DNA of 26,249 bases. It comes from an uncultured Oscillospiraceae bacterium. GTDB lineage: Bacteria; Bacillota; Clostridia; Oscillospirales; Oscillospiraceae. The position numbers and the translations under genes were made by a program. The notes beneath the pieces are model-generated. The model was not told where the DNA came from. It saw only the letters and a program-made list of their open reading frames with translations, and made no database searches. The stretch is taken from NCBI GenBank assembly GCA_910579725.1, contig CAJTUD010000028.1:1-26249 (forward strand). The letters run 5' to 3'. Of this stretch, positions 1 through 7,692 are shown one piece after another. Position 1 is the first letter of the stretch, and each line of letters starts with the position of its first letter.

Positions 1-933
1 GCGGCTGAGATTCTGGACATCACCCAGTATCTGGACCGCAAGCCCAAGGCCCTCTCCGGCGGCCAGCGCCAGCGGGTGGCCATCGGCCGGGCCATTGTCC
101 GGGAGCCTCAGGTGTTCCTGATGGACGAACCGCTCTCCAACCTGGACGCCAAGCTGCGCAACCAGATGCGCTCTGAGATCATCAAGCTGCGCCAGAAGGT
201 GAACACCACCTTTATCTACGTCACACACGACCAGACGGAGGCCATGACGCTGGGGGACCGGATTGTCATTATGAAGGAGGGCTTCGTTCAGCAGGTGGGT
301 ACGCCCCAGGAAGTGTTCCATCACCCGGCAAACCTTTTTGTGGCGGGCTTTATCGGTACGCCCCAGATGAACATTTTCGACGCGCAGCTGCTGCGGGAGG
401 AGAACGGGTACTACGTGGAGCTGGGCGGTGCCCGGGTCAGGCTCTCCGGAGAGAAAAGCGCCCGCCTCGCGGCGGGGGATGTTGCCTCCCAGCCCATCAA
501 GCTGGGCCTGCGGCCGGAGCATCTGATGCTGACGGAGGAGGATAACGCAATTTTCGCTTCGGTGGATGTGTCGGAGATGATGGGCAGCGCGGTCCATATT
601 CATGTCAATGCATGTGGGCAGGACGTTGTGATTGTAGTGCCTCTGGGCGAAGAAGAGGAGGACTCCAGCCTGCCTATGGGGCAGCCGGTGCGCTTTACCT
701 TCCGAGGCAGCGCGGCCCATGTATTCGACGCGGAAAGCGGCCGCAATCTGGAGTACCGTCTGGAGGAAAGCCTCCCGCCTGCGGAGGATACGCCATCTCC
801 GGCGGAGCCGGGCGCGGAGGAGGAACCTCCCCCGGCGGAGCCTGCTTCCGGGGAAGCGGAACCTGCCAAACCGGAAGAATCTCCGGAACCTATAGAGCCG
901 GTGACGGCACTGGGAGATCCTTTCACAGAATAA
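1..933 (+). CDS. Sugar ABC transporter ATP-binding protein (MsmK/UgpC/MalK type), 5'-truncated
   Basis: This is the C-terminal 310 residues of a carbohydrate ABC importer ATPase. The frame is open to the left edge, so the start and Walker A lie outside the window. Visible elements are the signature LSGGQRQR (residues 18-25), Walker B with catalytic Glu (VFLMDEP, 38-44), D-loop SNLD (46-49) and the H-loop His in YVTHD (76). A MalK-type OB-fold regulatory region follows (GLRPEHL). The last ~55 residues are a Pro/Glu/Ala-rich tail that this family normally lacks. ATPases of this type often energise several sugar importers. The sialate transporter to the right has a binding protein and two permeases but no ATPase, so sharing is plausible but inferred. 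The gene ends at a strong terminator. Confidence 0.93.
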   Translation, partial: AAEILDITQYLDRKPKALSGGQRQRVAIGRAIVREPQVFLMDEPLSNLDAKLRNQMRSEIIKLRQKVNTTFIYVTHDQTEAMTLGDRIVIMKEGFVQQVGTPQEVFHHPANLFVAGFIGTPQMNIFDAQLLREENGYYVELGGARVRLSGEKSARLAAGDVASQPIKLGLRPEHLMLTEEDNAIFASVDVSEMMGSAVHIHVNACGQDVVIVVPLGEEEEDSSLPMGQPVRFTFRGSAAHVFDAESGRNLEYRLEESLPPAEDTPSPAEPGAEEEPPPAEPASGEAEPAKPEESPEPIEPVTALGDPFTE

Positions 934-950
934 ACGCCGCGAAGGCCCAA

Positions 951-993
951 AAGAGGCTTGCGAACGCGTCCATGCGTCCGCAAGCCTCTTTTT
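951..993. terminator. Bidirectional intrinsic terminator between convergent genes
   Basis: A perfect 12-bp stem pairs 951-962 (AAGAGGCTTGCG) with 979-990. An inner ACGC/GCGT extension closes a short loop. T-runs follow on both strands. It lies between the ATPase stop and the stop of the leftward YesL-like gene, so it should end both transcripts. Confidence 0.9.
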
Positions 994-1630
994 ACCTGTT
1001 TTCCACAGAATTTTCCGGAATTTCTTGGGGCAGATGCTTTTGAAAAGCCCTCTCGATCAGAAAGGAGGCCAGCAGCGCCTCCGTACACGGCACAAAGAAA
1101 ACAGGGAACAGGAACCGCACGCATCCCCAAGCGCTCAGCGACAGCAGCACAACCAGCGCCAGACTGGAGGGCAGGTGCGCAAAGCAGAATTGCCACGCGG
1201 TGCGGTTAAGCGTCCGGAAGGAAAACTGGAACCGGGACAGCAGCGGAAATATCCAGGAGAGGGTTCCCAGGACCAGAAACAGCAGAGCAACCAAAGCTGT
1301 CGCGGCTGCCAGCACAGGGCCTGGCTCCTGCACAGCGGTACCGATCAGCTGCCCGCACCACAGCAGCCCGGCGGCCACGGTCCCCCAAACCAGCCAGACA
1401 GGAACCGCAATGCGGAGCTCCCGTCGGAAGGTACGCAGGAACCGGGCATAGGCGCCCGGCTCGTCCCGCCGGATGCCATGGACGGCGGCGTCGTACAGCG
1501 CGGCCGAGGCGGCGCCGGTGGTGACAGCCGGGAGGCTGCAAAAAAACCACAGGATACTCAGCACCATGATGTCCAGAATCCGGCTGCACCAGCGCCAGAG
1601 GAAAGCGTCCGGACGAAAGAGATTGTCCAT
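992..1630 (-). CDS. YesL/DUF624 family integral membrane protein
   Basis: This 212-residue hydrophobic protein matches the YesL (DUF624) family, whose members sit beside carbohydrate ABC transporters in Firmicutes and have no settled biochemical role. The family hallmark is visible near the N-terminus: a first membrane helix running into FFCSLPAVTTGAASAALY, about residues 29-46. Further membrane segments lie near residues 75-95, 105-130 and 153-178. The start follows the stop of the upstream esterase by one base, so the two are translationally coupled in the same leftward operon. The TAA stop overlaps the terminator. Its placement suggests an accessory role in sugar transport; this is inferred from context only. 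Confidence 0.85.
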   Translation of the reverse strand: MDNLFRPDAFLWRWCSRILDIMVLSILWFFCSLPAVTTGAASAALYDAAVHGIRRDEPGAYARFLRTFRRELRIAVPVWLVWGTVAAGLLWCGQLIGTAVQEPGPVLAAATALVALLFLVLGTLSWIFPLLSRFQFSFRTLNRTAWQFCFAHLPSSLALVVLLSLSAWGCVRFLFPVFFVPCTEALLASFLIERAFQKHLPQEIPENSVENR

Positions 1631-1631
1631 A

Positions 1632-2303
1632 TTACAGAAGACCGGGGATCATTTTGGCCAGCGTACCGGCCAACGCCGCGTGACCTTTCCGGGTCAGGTG
1701 CATGAAATCGATGGTGTTGAACTCCGCCCCACACTCGTTGGCATCCAGGAAGTGACAGCCGGTTTCCTCTGCCACCCGCCTGTAATGGGCGGGGATCTTT
1801 TGAGATTTCTCTACGCAGCCATGCCCCATGGTGCCCATCTCGTCAGCCACCGGGGAGGTCAGCACCCCCTCGTCGATGATTGGCGGCGCGACAATCAGAA
1901 TGTTAGGCTTCCCGCCGGGCCCCCAGCAGTCGGTGATCTGGGCCTTCTGCACCAGACGGCGCATGCCCAGACTGATGGCGAATGCGTTCACGCCGAAGCG
2001 CTCCTTGCTGTCATTGGTGCCCAGCATGATGACCAGCAGGCTCACCGGTTCGTGACTCTTCAGGCAGGGCCAGAGGTAGTGCAGGGCGTCCAGCCCCTCA
2101 TAGAGGGGATCAGTGAATACCGTGGTCCGGCCCGAGAGGCCTTCCTCGAAAATCAGGTACTCCTCTCCCAGGGCCTTTTGCAGCAGGCAGGTCCACCGCT
2201 CGCTCTCATTGAACCGGGCCAGCTCCGGGTTCGCGCAGTCGGCGGGGTCGGCACAGTAGCCGTGAGTATTGGAATCGCCCAGACAGATGATATGTTTTTT
2301 CAT
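1632..2303 (-). CDS. SGNH/GDSL-family hydrolase (candidate sialate or sugar O-acetylesterase)
   Basis: This 223-residue cytoplasmic esterase has the four SGNH blocks. Block I is CLGDSNTHG with nucleophile Ser11, block II contains Gly in EEGLSGRT (about 54-60), block III is LGTND (94-98), and block V is DFMH with Asp199 and His202. There is no signal peptide, so any substrate would be imported first. It sits between the ROK gene and the YesL-like gene in a leftward operon divergent from sialate catabolic genes. By context it could remove O-acetyl groups from imported sialic acids, as NanS-type enzymes do, but the sequence does not fix the substrate. The ribosome site is weak: GAGAGG about 13 bases upstream. 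Confidence 0.88.
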   Translation of the reverse strand: MKKHIICLGDSNTHGYCADPADCANPELARFNESERWTCLLQKALGEEYLIFEEGLSGRTTVFTDPLYEGLDALHYLWPCLKSHEPVSLLVIMLGTNDSKERFGVNAFAISLGMRRLVQKAQITDCWGPGGKPNILIVAPPIIDEGVLTSPVADEMGTMGHGCVEKSQKIPAHYRRVAEETGCHFLDANECGAEFNTIDFMHLTRKGHAALAGTLAKMIPGLL

Positions 2304-2333
2304 AAATGAATCAGAACCTCTCTATGTCAGGAA

Positions 2334-2353
2334 AATATTCCGTACGGAACATT
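2334..2353. promoter_or_regulatory. 20-bp near-perfect palindrome between ROK and SGNH genes
   Basis: The sequence AATATTCCGTACGGAACATT is a palindrome with a single mismatched pair (2337/2350). Its core TTCCGTACGGAA (2338-2349) is perfect. It fills the 49-bp gap between the ROK stop and the SGNH start. It could be an operator for an internal promoter or a small RNA hairpin. I found no convincing -35/-10 pair beside it. Confidence 0.45.
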
Positions 2354-3735
2354 CATTTTTTCAGTTCCGGCAGGGATGCGGCGGCAGCGGACTGACCTAC
2401 CCGGCGGAATTTCTCATCGGGAAGGGTGGGATTGATCTGGGCGGCGATTTCCGGATACTCACCGGCCATGACGGACTTGCAGGTAGAAAGGATCAGATCT
2501 CCGCCCTTTCCGGACATGACCCGGCCCAGCAGCAGCACATGCTTGAAGTGATACAGGTCAAAATAGAAGGCCAGCGCGTGGGCCAGATAAACGCCGATAG
2601 AGGAATATACGTCGGCAGCCCGGGGATCGTCCTCGGCCATCAGCTTCTGAACCACCTTCAGTTTTTCGGCGGGGGAAAGGGATTCGTCCAGAGCAATGCC
2701 TGCCCGGGGGGCCAGCTTGATAACGCCGTCCTGGGAGAAGTACTTCACGCCGCAGCCAATGTCGCCGCTCCACTCGTCCTGCATGGCATCTTCCTGAGCG
2801 TCCACGGGGACGAAGGCCAGCTCGTTGAGCCACCCGGTGATCCGTCCCTGGGGATCCACGTAGCCCACGGCCTCGCTGGTGCCCATGGCGATGCCCAGCA
2901 CGTTGTCTTCCTCCAGACTCATGGCCCCCGCCAGAGCCGACACGTCGCCGTCGTTGGCCACAGAGTAGGGAACGTCTCCAAAGGTGTCTGTAATGGCCCG
3001 GATATAGATGTCCTTCACCTTGGCATCAAAGAGATCCTTGGGCACCTGGAGAAACAGCGAGGCGTTCATGGTGCGGTTGTTGATATACACGCCTGCGGAG
3101 GAGACGCCCACAGCGTCCACCCGGGGCATGTGTTCCGCAGCGGCCTTCAGCGCAGCCACGATGCCGTCGTAGTGATAGTCCGGGTCGGAATTGGTTTTGG
3201 GGAACCAGACTACCTCCTCGTCAAATACGCTCTCGCCGTTGACGACGGCGGACACCTTCCGGTCGCTTCCGCCAGCATCGAAGCCGATGCGGCAGCCGTC
3301 CAGATGGCGGCCAATGGCCTGGGGGCTGTCCTTGGCCTCGGGGAGCTGGTCGCAGAGGACCACCTCGAAGGGGTGCTCGAAGACATTGGCCATGTAGTCC
3401 CAGTCAAAAGCCTGACAGCCATTGGCGGAGTATGCCTCCTGAAGATAGTCGCGGATGTCCTCGCTGCCCCGGACATAGATCCGGAAGCCGCCTTTCATCC
3501 ACAGAAGGGTCTTGACCAGGCGGTTGACATAATAATGATCGGCCTCCCGCATCTCCGGTGTGCCGTGGATAAACGTCTCGCACACCGCCATCTCGCCGCA
3601 GGCCCGCTCCACGGCGATGCCCAGAGGCATTGCGGCGCCCTTCAGAAATGCCTGATTGAATTTGTAAAGGGGGATATAACCGGGATCCAGCTTGGGGGAG
3701 TGCTGCAAAGTGACCTCAATGCCAAAACGGTTCAT
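2353..3735 (-). CDS. Atypical ROK-family sugar kinase-like protein (candidate N-acetylmannosamine/glucosamine kinase)
   Basis: This 460-residue protein has a ROK/hexokinase-fold core from about residue 148. The phosphate-1 loop is IGFDAGGSDRK (150-160), a catalytic-Asp-like segment is VANDGDVSALAG (259-270), and an adenosine-region segment is GIAMGTSEAVGYVD (281-294). Two features are odd. The first ~145 residues are an N-terminal region without a recognisable HTH, and the usual ROK zinc cluster (CxCGxxGC) is absent; only EWSGDIGCG is present near 321-329. Normal ROK kinases are about 300 residues. It heads the leftward operon and is divergent from the epimerase, so a ManNAc or GlcNAc kinase role (NanK-like) is the natural guess. 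The start is set by GGAGGT at 3744-3749, eight bases upstream. Confidence 0.82.
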   Translation of the reverse strand: MNRFGIEVTLQHSPKLDPGYIPLYKFNQAFLKGAAMPLGIAVERACGEMAVCETFIHGTPEMREADHYYVNRLVKTLLWMKGGFRIYVRGSEDIRDYLQEAYSANGCQAFDWDYMANVFEHPFEVVLCDQLPEAKDSPQAIGRHLDGCRIGFDAGGSDRKVSAVVNGESVFDEEVVWFPKTNSDPDYHYDGIVAALKAAAEHMPRVDAVGVSSAGVYINNRTMNASLFLQVPKDLFDAKVKDIYIRAITDTFGDVPYSVANDGDVSALAGAMSLEEDNVLGIAMGTSEAVGYVDPQGRITGWLNELAFVPVDAQEDAMQDEWSGDIGCGVKYFSQDGVIKLAPRAGIALDESLSPAEKLKVVQKLMAEDDPRAADVYSSIGVYLAHALAFYFDLYHFKHVLLLGRVMSGKGGDLILSTCKSVMAGEYPEIAAQINPTLPDEKFRRVGQSAAAASLPELKK

Positions 3736-3796
3736 AATATCGTACCTCCATCAAATCATAGCCGTCCGCGCTTCCGCGCGGACTACTCTCCCGCCT

Positions 3797-3825
3797 ATCA
3801 TATCACGGCGCGGCCGTTCTGTCAC
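3797..3825 (-). promoter_or_regulatory. Promoter of the leftward ROK-SGNH-YesL operon
   Basis: On the minus strand a -35 GTGACA (3820-3825) is followed by a 17-base spacer and a -10 TATGAT (3797-3802). Each box matches the sigma-A consensus at five of six positions. It lies about 60 bases upstream of the ROK start. Confidence 0.75.
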
Positions 3826-3869
3826 CTGTTTTCATCAAAAAAAGAAAAAAGTTTTCGGATAATTTTCTG

Positions 3870-3898
3870 TTGAAAAATTGTTTTCAGTGTGATAGGAT
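3870..3898 (+). promoter_or_regulatory. Promoter of the epimerase-regulator transcript
   Basis: A -35 TTGAAA (3870-3875), a 17-base spacer and a -10 TAGGAT (3893-3898) lie about 90 bases upstream of the epimerase start. The palindrome at 3871-3886 covers the -35 box and spacer, a position that fits repression. Confidence 0.65.
3871..3886. promoter_or_regulatory. Probable RpiR/NanR operator 1
   Basis: The site is a perfect inverted repeat, TGAAAA-ATTG-TTTTCA. It overlaps the rightward promoter and shares its half-site with the second site at 6146-6160. TGAAA/TTTCA half-sites fit AT-rich RpiR-family operators. Assignment to the RpiR protein encoded at 5234-6091 is inferred from proximity. Confidence 0.65.
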
Positions 3899-3973
3899 GA
3901 TAAAGCAAGCTGTGGAATTCTACCAAAGGAAAGCCGGTTCCATACCGGCGCGACAGGAAATTTTCCTAACAAG

Positions 3974-3983
3974 AAAGGTGAGG
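3974..3983 (+). promoter_or_regulatory. Ribosome binding site that fixes the epimerase start
   Basis: AAAGGTGAGG lies six bases before ATG 3990. The frame is open back to 3870, but that upstream ATG overlaps the promoter and operator and has no ribosome site, so 3990 is chosen. Confidence 0.8.
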
Positions 3984-3989
3984 ATTGCA

Positions 3990-5195
3990 ATGGATCGTGC
4001 AAAACTGGAGCGCAGCCGCCAGTGGCTGCGGGAGGAGCTGGACCGCAGTGCGGCGTTCTGGCTCAAGTACGGCATGGACCCGGTGAACGGCGGCGTGTAT
4101 ACCTGCCTGGACCGGAAGGGGGAAATTTATTCTACCGACAAAAGCGTCTGGATGCAGGGACGGTGCGGCTGGATTTTTGCCTATCTGTGCCATGTGTACG
4201 GCGCGAAGCAGGAGTGGCTGGAGGCCAGCAGGAGCTGTCTGGATTTCATGGAAAAATTCTGCATCAACCGGGAGGCCGGGGAGCGGATGTACTTCACCGT
4301 CACTGCCGAGGGAAAGCCTCTGCGCCAGCGGCGCTACTGCTTCTCTGAGGCATTTTGCGCCATGGCCAACGGGGAGTATTACGGCGTTACCGGGGAGACG
4401 GCGCGTCTGGAGCGGGCCCGGCAGGCCTATGACCTCTACTGGGACCTGAACCACGGCATGGCCGACCCAACGGGGATGGGGCCCAAAACCATCCCGGAAA
4501 CCCGGTCCGGCCGGTCCTTCGGCGGACCGATGATCATTCTGAACGTAACGGGCGTGCTGCTGCGGGTGGACCCGGAGCGGAAGGCTCTCTACGAGGAGCG
4601 GGCCCGGCAGTGCGTGGATGAAATTTTCCGCTATCATGTCAAGCCGGAGCTGAAATGCGTATTGGAGAATGTGGATCCTGACGGCTCCCCCCGGCTGTAC
4701 CACACCGAGGGCCGCACCGTCAACCCTGGCCACGACATCGAAGGCGCGTGGTTCCTGCTTGAGCACGCCCGGCGCACAGGAGACAAGGAGCTGGTGGGCA
4801 AAGCGGCGCAAATTTTTGACTGGGCCATTGAGGCCGGGTGGGATCAGGAGTACGGCGGACTGCTGTATTTCACCGACTGCCTGGGCAAGCCGCCGGAGGC
4901 TTATGAGCACGATATGAAGCTATGGTGGCCCCACAACGAGATCTTGATTGCCTCCGCCATGCTCTACCGGGATACCGGAGAGGAAAAATATCTGGACTGG
5001 TTCTGGAAGACCGAGGACTACTGCCGGGAGCACTTCGCCGATCCGGAGTACGGCGAGTGGTACGGTTATCTCCGCCGGGACGGCAAGCCCACCATGCCCT
5101 CCACCAAGGGCTCTACATTCAAAGGCCCCTTCCACGTGCCCCGTTCGCTCATTATTGCCGAGCAGACGCTGGGGGAGATTCTGGAAGCCAGATAA
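3990..5195 (+). CDS. AGE-family N-acylglucosamine 2-epimerase (ManNAc to GlcNAc)
   Basis: This 401-residue protein has the usual length of the renin-binding-protein/AGE family, an (alpha/alpha)6 barrel that interconverts N-acetylmannosamine and N-acetylglucosamine. Candidate active-site residues are in expected places: Arg58 in MQGRCGWIFA, His248 in NPGHDIEGAW, His315 in WWPHNE, and His382 in KGPFHVPRS near the C-terminus. Family members also include cellobiose and mannose epimerases, but the neighbouring sialate lyase makes the ManNAc reaction most likely. In the pathway it would take ManNAc released by the lyase at 10184-11092. It is followed after 38 bases by the RpiR gene, with no terminator between, so the two probably share a transcript. 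Confidence 0.9.
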   Translation: MDRAKLERSRQWLREELDRSAAFWLKYGMDPVNGGVYTCLDRKGEIYSTDKSVWMQGRCGWIFAYLCHVYGAKQEWLEASRSCLDFMEKFCINREAGERMYFTVTAEGKPLRQRRYCFSEAFCAMANGEYYGVTGETARLERARQAYDLYWDLNHGMADPTGMGPKTIPETRSGRSFGGPMIILNVTGVLLRVDPERKALYEERARQCVDEIFRYHVKPELKCVLENVDPDGSPRLYHTEGRTVNPGHDIEGAWFLLEHARRTGDKELVGKAAQIFDWAIEAGWDQEYGGLLYFTDCLGKPPEAYEHDMKLWWPHNEILIASAMLYRDTGEEKYLDWFWKTEDYCREHFADPEYGEWYGYLRRDGKPTMPSTKGSTFKGPFHVPRSLIIAEQTLGEILEAR

Positions 5196-5233
5196 CAGCG
5201 CGCGGCATAGTCCGCGCCGGAAAGGATCAGACT

Positions 5234-6091
5234 ATGCCGGAAACAGATGCATTTGAGAGAATCAGCAACGCCTATTACCATCTTACCTCTGCCGAAAAAA
5301 AGGTGGCGGACTATGTGATCATCCACCAGAAGGACAACCAGTATATGTCCATCTCGGAGCTGGCGGAGGCCTGCGGTGTGGCGGAGGCCACGGTTTCCCG
5401 CTTTGCCAGGAGGCTGGGGTTCAAGGGGTTCATTGCCTTCAAGCTGGCGATGGCCAACGCCATTGCCGGGCGCAGCAGCGGCGGCAATCCGCTCTCCGGC
5501 GAGATTTCGCGGGAGGACACCGTGGCTGACATGTGCCAGAAGCTGTACGCAGCCAACGTGGACGCCATGGAGCAGACGCTGAGCCTGCTTAGGCCCGAGG
5601 CGCTGCAGGCCGCAGGCGATCTGCTGAAGTCCGCCGGTATGGTTCTGTGCATGGGACAGGGGGGCTCCATGGTGGTGGCCCAGGAGGCGGCCCACCTGTT
5701 CTCCACCGTCTTCGGCAACTATTTCCCGGTCTGCGACTCCCACATGCAGACTATAGCCACGATCCATCTGGGAGAAGGGGATGTGATTCTTTATTTCTCC
5801 TACTCCGGGGCCACCCGGGATATGCTGGAAATCGTCCAGCTGGCCAAGGAGCGGAAGGTAAAAATCATTCTGGTCACGCGCTTTCCCAAATCTCCGGGCG
5901 CGGCGCTGGCGGACGTGGTTCTTCAGTGCGGCGCCAACGAAAGCCCCATTCAGATGGGCTCAATAGCCGCCCGGATCGCTATGATCTTCGTGGTGGACAT
6001 GATTTTTTCTGAGGTCTGCCGCCGGGATCTGGAGACCTGCCAGACCCACCGCCGGATGCTGGCGGATGCGCTGGCGGAAAAACATCTGTAG
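5234..6091 (+). CDS. RpiR-family transcriptional regulator (probable sialic acid regulator, NanR-like)
   Basis: This 285-residue protein has an N-terminal RpiR helix-turn-helix (about residues 1-77) with the recognition region SISELAEACGVAEATVSRFA (37-56). A SIS sugar-phosphate isomerase-type effector domain follows (about 115-250), with a Gly/Ser-rich segment MGQGGSMVVAQ and the typical YFSYSGATRDML. RpiR proteins sense amino-sugar phosphates through the SIS domain; ManNAc-6-P or GlcNAc-6-P would be logical ligands here. ATG 5234 is preceded by AAAGGA, whereas longer in-frame starts lie inside the epimerase gene. Palindromes at 3871-3886 and 6146-6160, on its own promoter and on the transporter promoter, are its probable operators, which implies autoregulation. 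Confidence 0.93.
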   Translation: MPETDAFERISNAYYHLTSAEKKVADYVIIHQKDNQYMSISELAEACGVAEATVSRFARRLGFKGFIAFKLAMANAIAGRSSGGNPLSGEISREDTVADMCQKLYAANVDAMEQTLSLLRPEALQAAGDLLKSAGMVLCMGQGGSMVVAQEAAHLFSTVFGNYFPVCDSHMQTIATIHLGEGDVILYFSYSGATRDMLEIVQLAKERKVKIILVTRFPKSPGAALADVVLQCGANESPIQMGSIAARIAMIFVVDMIFSEVCRRDLETCQTHRRMLADALAEKHL

Positions 6092-6145
6092 GCGGCGGGA
6101 CAGCCGGAAAAGCCGGTCGAAAAAAAATCCAGGAGAGAAAACATT

Positions 6146-6160
6146 TGAAAATTTCTTTCA
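6146..6160. promoter_or_regulatory. Probable RpiR/NanR operator 2
   Basis: TGAAA-ATTTC-TTTCA is an inverted repeat with the same half-sites as the site at 3871-3886, though its spacer is one base shorter. It lies directly upstream of the -35 box of the binding-protein promoter. Confidence 0.6.
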
Positions 6161-6168
6161 GAAAAGTA

Positions 6169-6197
6169 TTGACTTTCTGTACAGAATCTAGTACCAT
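6169..6197 (+). promoter_or_regulatory. Promoter of the sialate transporter operon
   Basis: A -35 TTGACT (6169-6174), a 17-base spacer and a -10 TACCAT (6192-6197) precede a leader of about 60 bases and a strong AGGAGG ribosome site at 6250-6256. Confidence 0.75.
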
Positions 6198-6263
6198 TCA
6201 TCTATGCGCTGTCCATGTTTTTCACAAGGACCGATGCGACACATGAAATGAGGAGGATCAACC

Positions 6264-7652
6264 ATGAAAATCAAGAAGTTGCTTGCACTGCTGCTTGCCA
6301 TGGTCATGACCATGGCTCTGGTTGCCTGCGGAGGCAACCAGAACGACCCTGCCCCCAGCAATCCCGATCCCGCTCCCAGCACCGAACCCGCTGAGGACAA
6401 CAAGACTCCCGACCCCGCTCCCGCCGAGCCCGCCGGGGCCAGTGAGATCACCCTGTGGGTCTACCCCGTAGGCGGCTGGGGCGAAGAGGCCAACGTCAAG
6501 GCACTGACTGACGCCTTCACTGCCGAGACCGGCATTGCCGTCAAGGTGGACTATCTGGCCTATGCCGACGGCGATGACAAGGTCAACGCCGCCCTCTCCG
6601 CCGGCAACGCGCCCGACCTGATTCTGGAAGGGCCTGAGCGTCTGGTTGCCAACTGGGGCGCCAACGGCCACATGGTGGACCTTTCCGACATGCTGGACGA
6701 TACCGACAAGAGCGAGCTGATCGAGGCCGCTCTGACCCCCTGCATCAACGCTGAGGGCAAGATGTATGAGTATCCCATGTGCATGACCGCCCACTGCATG
6801 GCCATCAACCTGGACGCCTTCAAGGCGGCTGGTGCCGATCAGTACATCGATCTGACCACCCGCACCTGGACCACTGAGAACTTCTTCAAGGCCATTGACG
6901 CTCTCTACAGCCACTTCGGCCAGACTGTGGCCGCTGTGTACTGCGCAGGCCAGGGCGGTGACCAGGGCACCCGCGCCCTCGTCAACAACCTCTATGGCGG
7001 CACCTACACCAATGCCGACCACACTGCTTACACCTGGGACGATCCCAAGAACGTCCAGGCCCTCACCGAGCTGCGTGACGCTCAGGGCATCGACTACGAC
7101 GCTTCTCTGGCCGGCGGCGACGAGATCGCCAAGTTCTACCAGGGCGTGCTGAAGATGGCCTTCTGCTGGAACAGCGCCCAGCAGATCAATCCCAACTCTG
7201 CCGGCACTGGCGAAGGCAAGACCGTCACCGGGGAGGAGATTGTTTACATGAACTTCCCCACGCCTGACGGCAGCCCCGCTGAGCTCTGCGGCGGCATCTG
7301 GGGCTTCGGCATCTTTGACAGCAAGGATCAGGGCCGTATTGATGCTTCCAAGCAGTTCATCAAGTTCATGTGCGACTCCGCTCACACCGCGGACGCCGTG
7401 TCTACCTCTACCTTCTTCGCTGTCCGTACTGCCGCCGAGGGTACCGACCTGAGCGCGATCTTTGACAGTGAGCTCCTCAACGAGTACGCCGGTCTGATGC
7501 TCCCCAACCTGGGCGACTACTACAACGTCATCAAGGGCTGGGCCGCTCAGCGTACCGAGTGGTGGAACATGCTCCAGAAGATCGGGGCTGGCGAGGATGT
7601 CAACGCGGCGGTTTCCACTCATATGGCTGCGGCCAATGAAGCTGCGAAGTAA
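6264..7652 (+). CDS. Sugar ABC transporter substrate-binding lipoprotein (probable sialic acid binder)
   Basis: This 462-residue extracellular binding protein has a lipoprotein signal ending in the lipobox LVAC, with lipidated Cys22. A low-complexity Asn/Pro/Asp/Ala linker (about 23-60) is followed by an extracellular_solute-binding_1 (MalE-like) domain starting near EITLWVYPVGGWGEE. Codon use is strongly skewed to C-ending codons (GCC, GGC, ATC, AAC) compared with neighbours, which is expected of a very abundant protein. It is first in the transporter operon, followed by a hairpin and two permeases. Location beside a sialate lyase, epimerase and RpiR gene suggests sialic acid or an anhydro derivative as ligand, as in SAT2-type transporters; the sequence alone cannot prove the ligand. 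Confidence 0.92.
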   Translation: MKIKKLLALLLAMVMTMALVACGGNQNDPAPSNPDPAPSTEPAEDNKTPDPAPAEPAGASEITLWVYPVGGWGEEANVKALTDAFTAETGIAVKVDYLAYADGDDKVNAALSAGNAPDLILEGPERLVANWGANGHMVDLSDMLDDTDKSELIEAALTPCINAEGKMYEYPMCMTAHCMAINLDAFKAAGADQYIDLTTRTWTTENFFKAIDALYSHFGQTVAAVYCAGQGGDQGTRALVNNLYGGTYTNADHTAYTWDDPKNVQALTELRDAQGIDYDASLAGGDEIAKFYQGVLKMAFCWNSAQQINPNSAGTGEGKTVTGEEIVYMNFPTPDGSPAELCGGIWGFGIFDSKDQGRIDASKQFIKFMCDSAHTADAVSTSTFFAVRTAAEGTDLSAIFDSELLNEYAGLMLPNLGDYYNVIKGWAAQRTEWWNMLQKIGAGEDVNAAVSTHMAAANEAAK

Positions 7653-7692
7653 GCAGCAAACCACTTTGCAACAACGCATTTAGACGGGTTTG

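Noticed and set aside
2269..3873. Plus-strand open frame of 534 codons opposite the ROK gene
   Set aside because: The minus strand has the ROK core motifs, a ribosome site and a good promoter. The plus reading has none of these and ends in the divergent promoter region.
4922..5233. Upstream extension of the RpiR gene into the epimerase gene
   Set aside because: The RpiR domain begins exactly at ATG 5234, which has AAAGGA upstream. The extension is an out-of-frame reading of the epimerase.
6258..7679. Minus-strand open frame of 473 codons opposite the sugar-binding lipoprotein
   Set aside because: It is a shadow of the strongly C-ending codons of the sense gene, with low-complexity composition and no recognisable domain.
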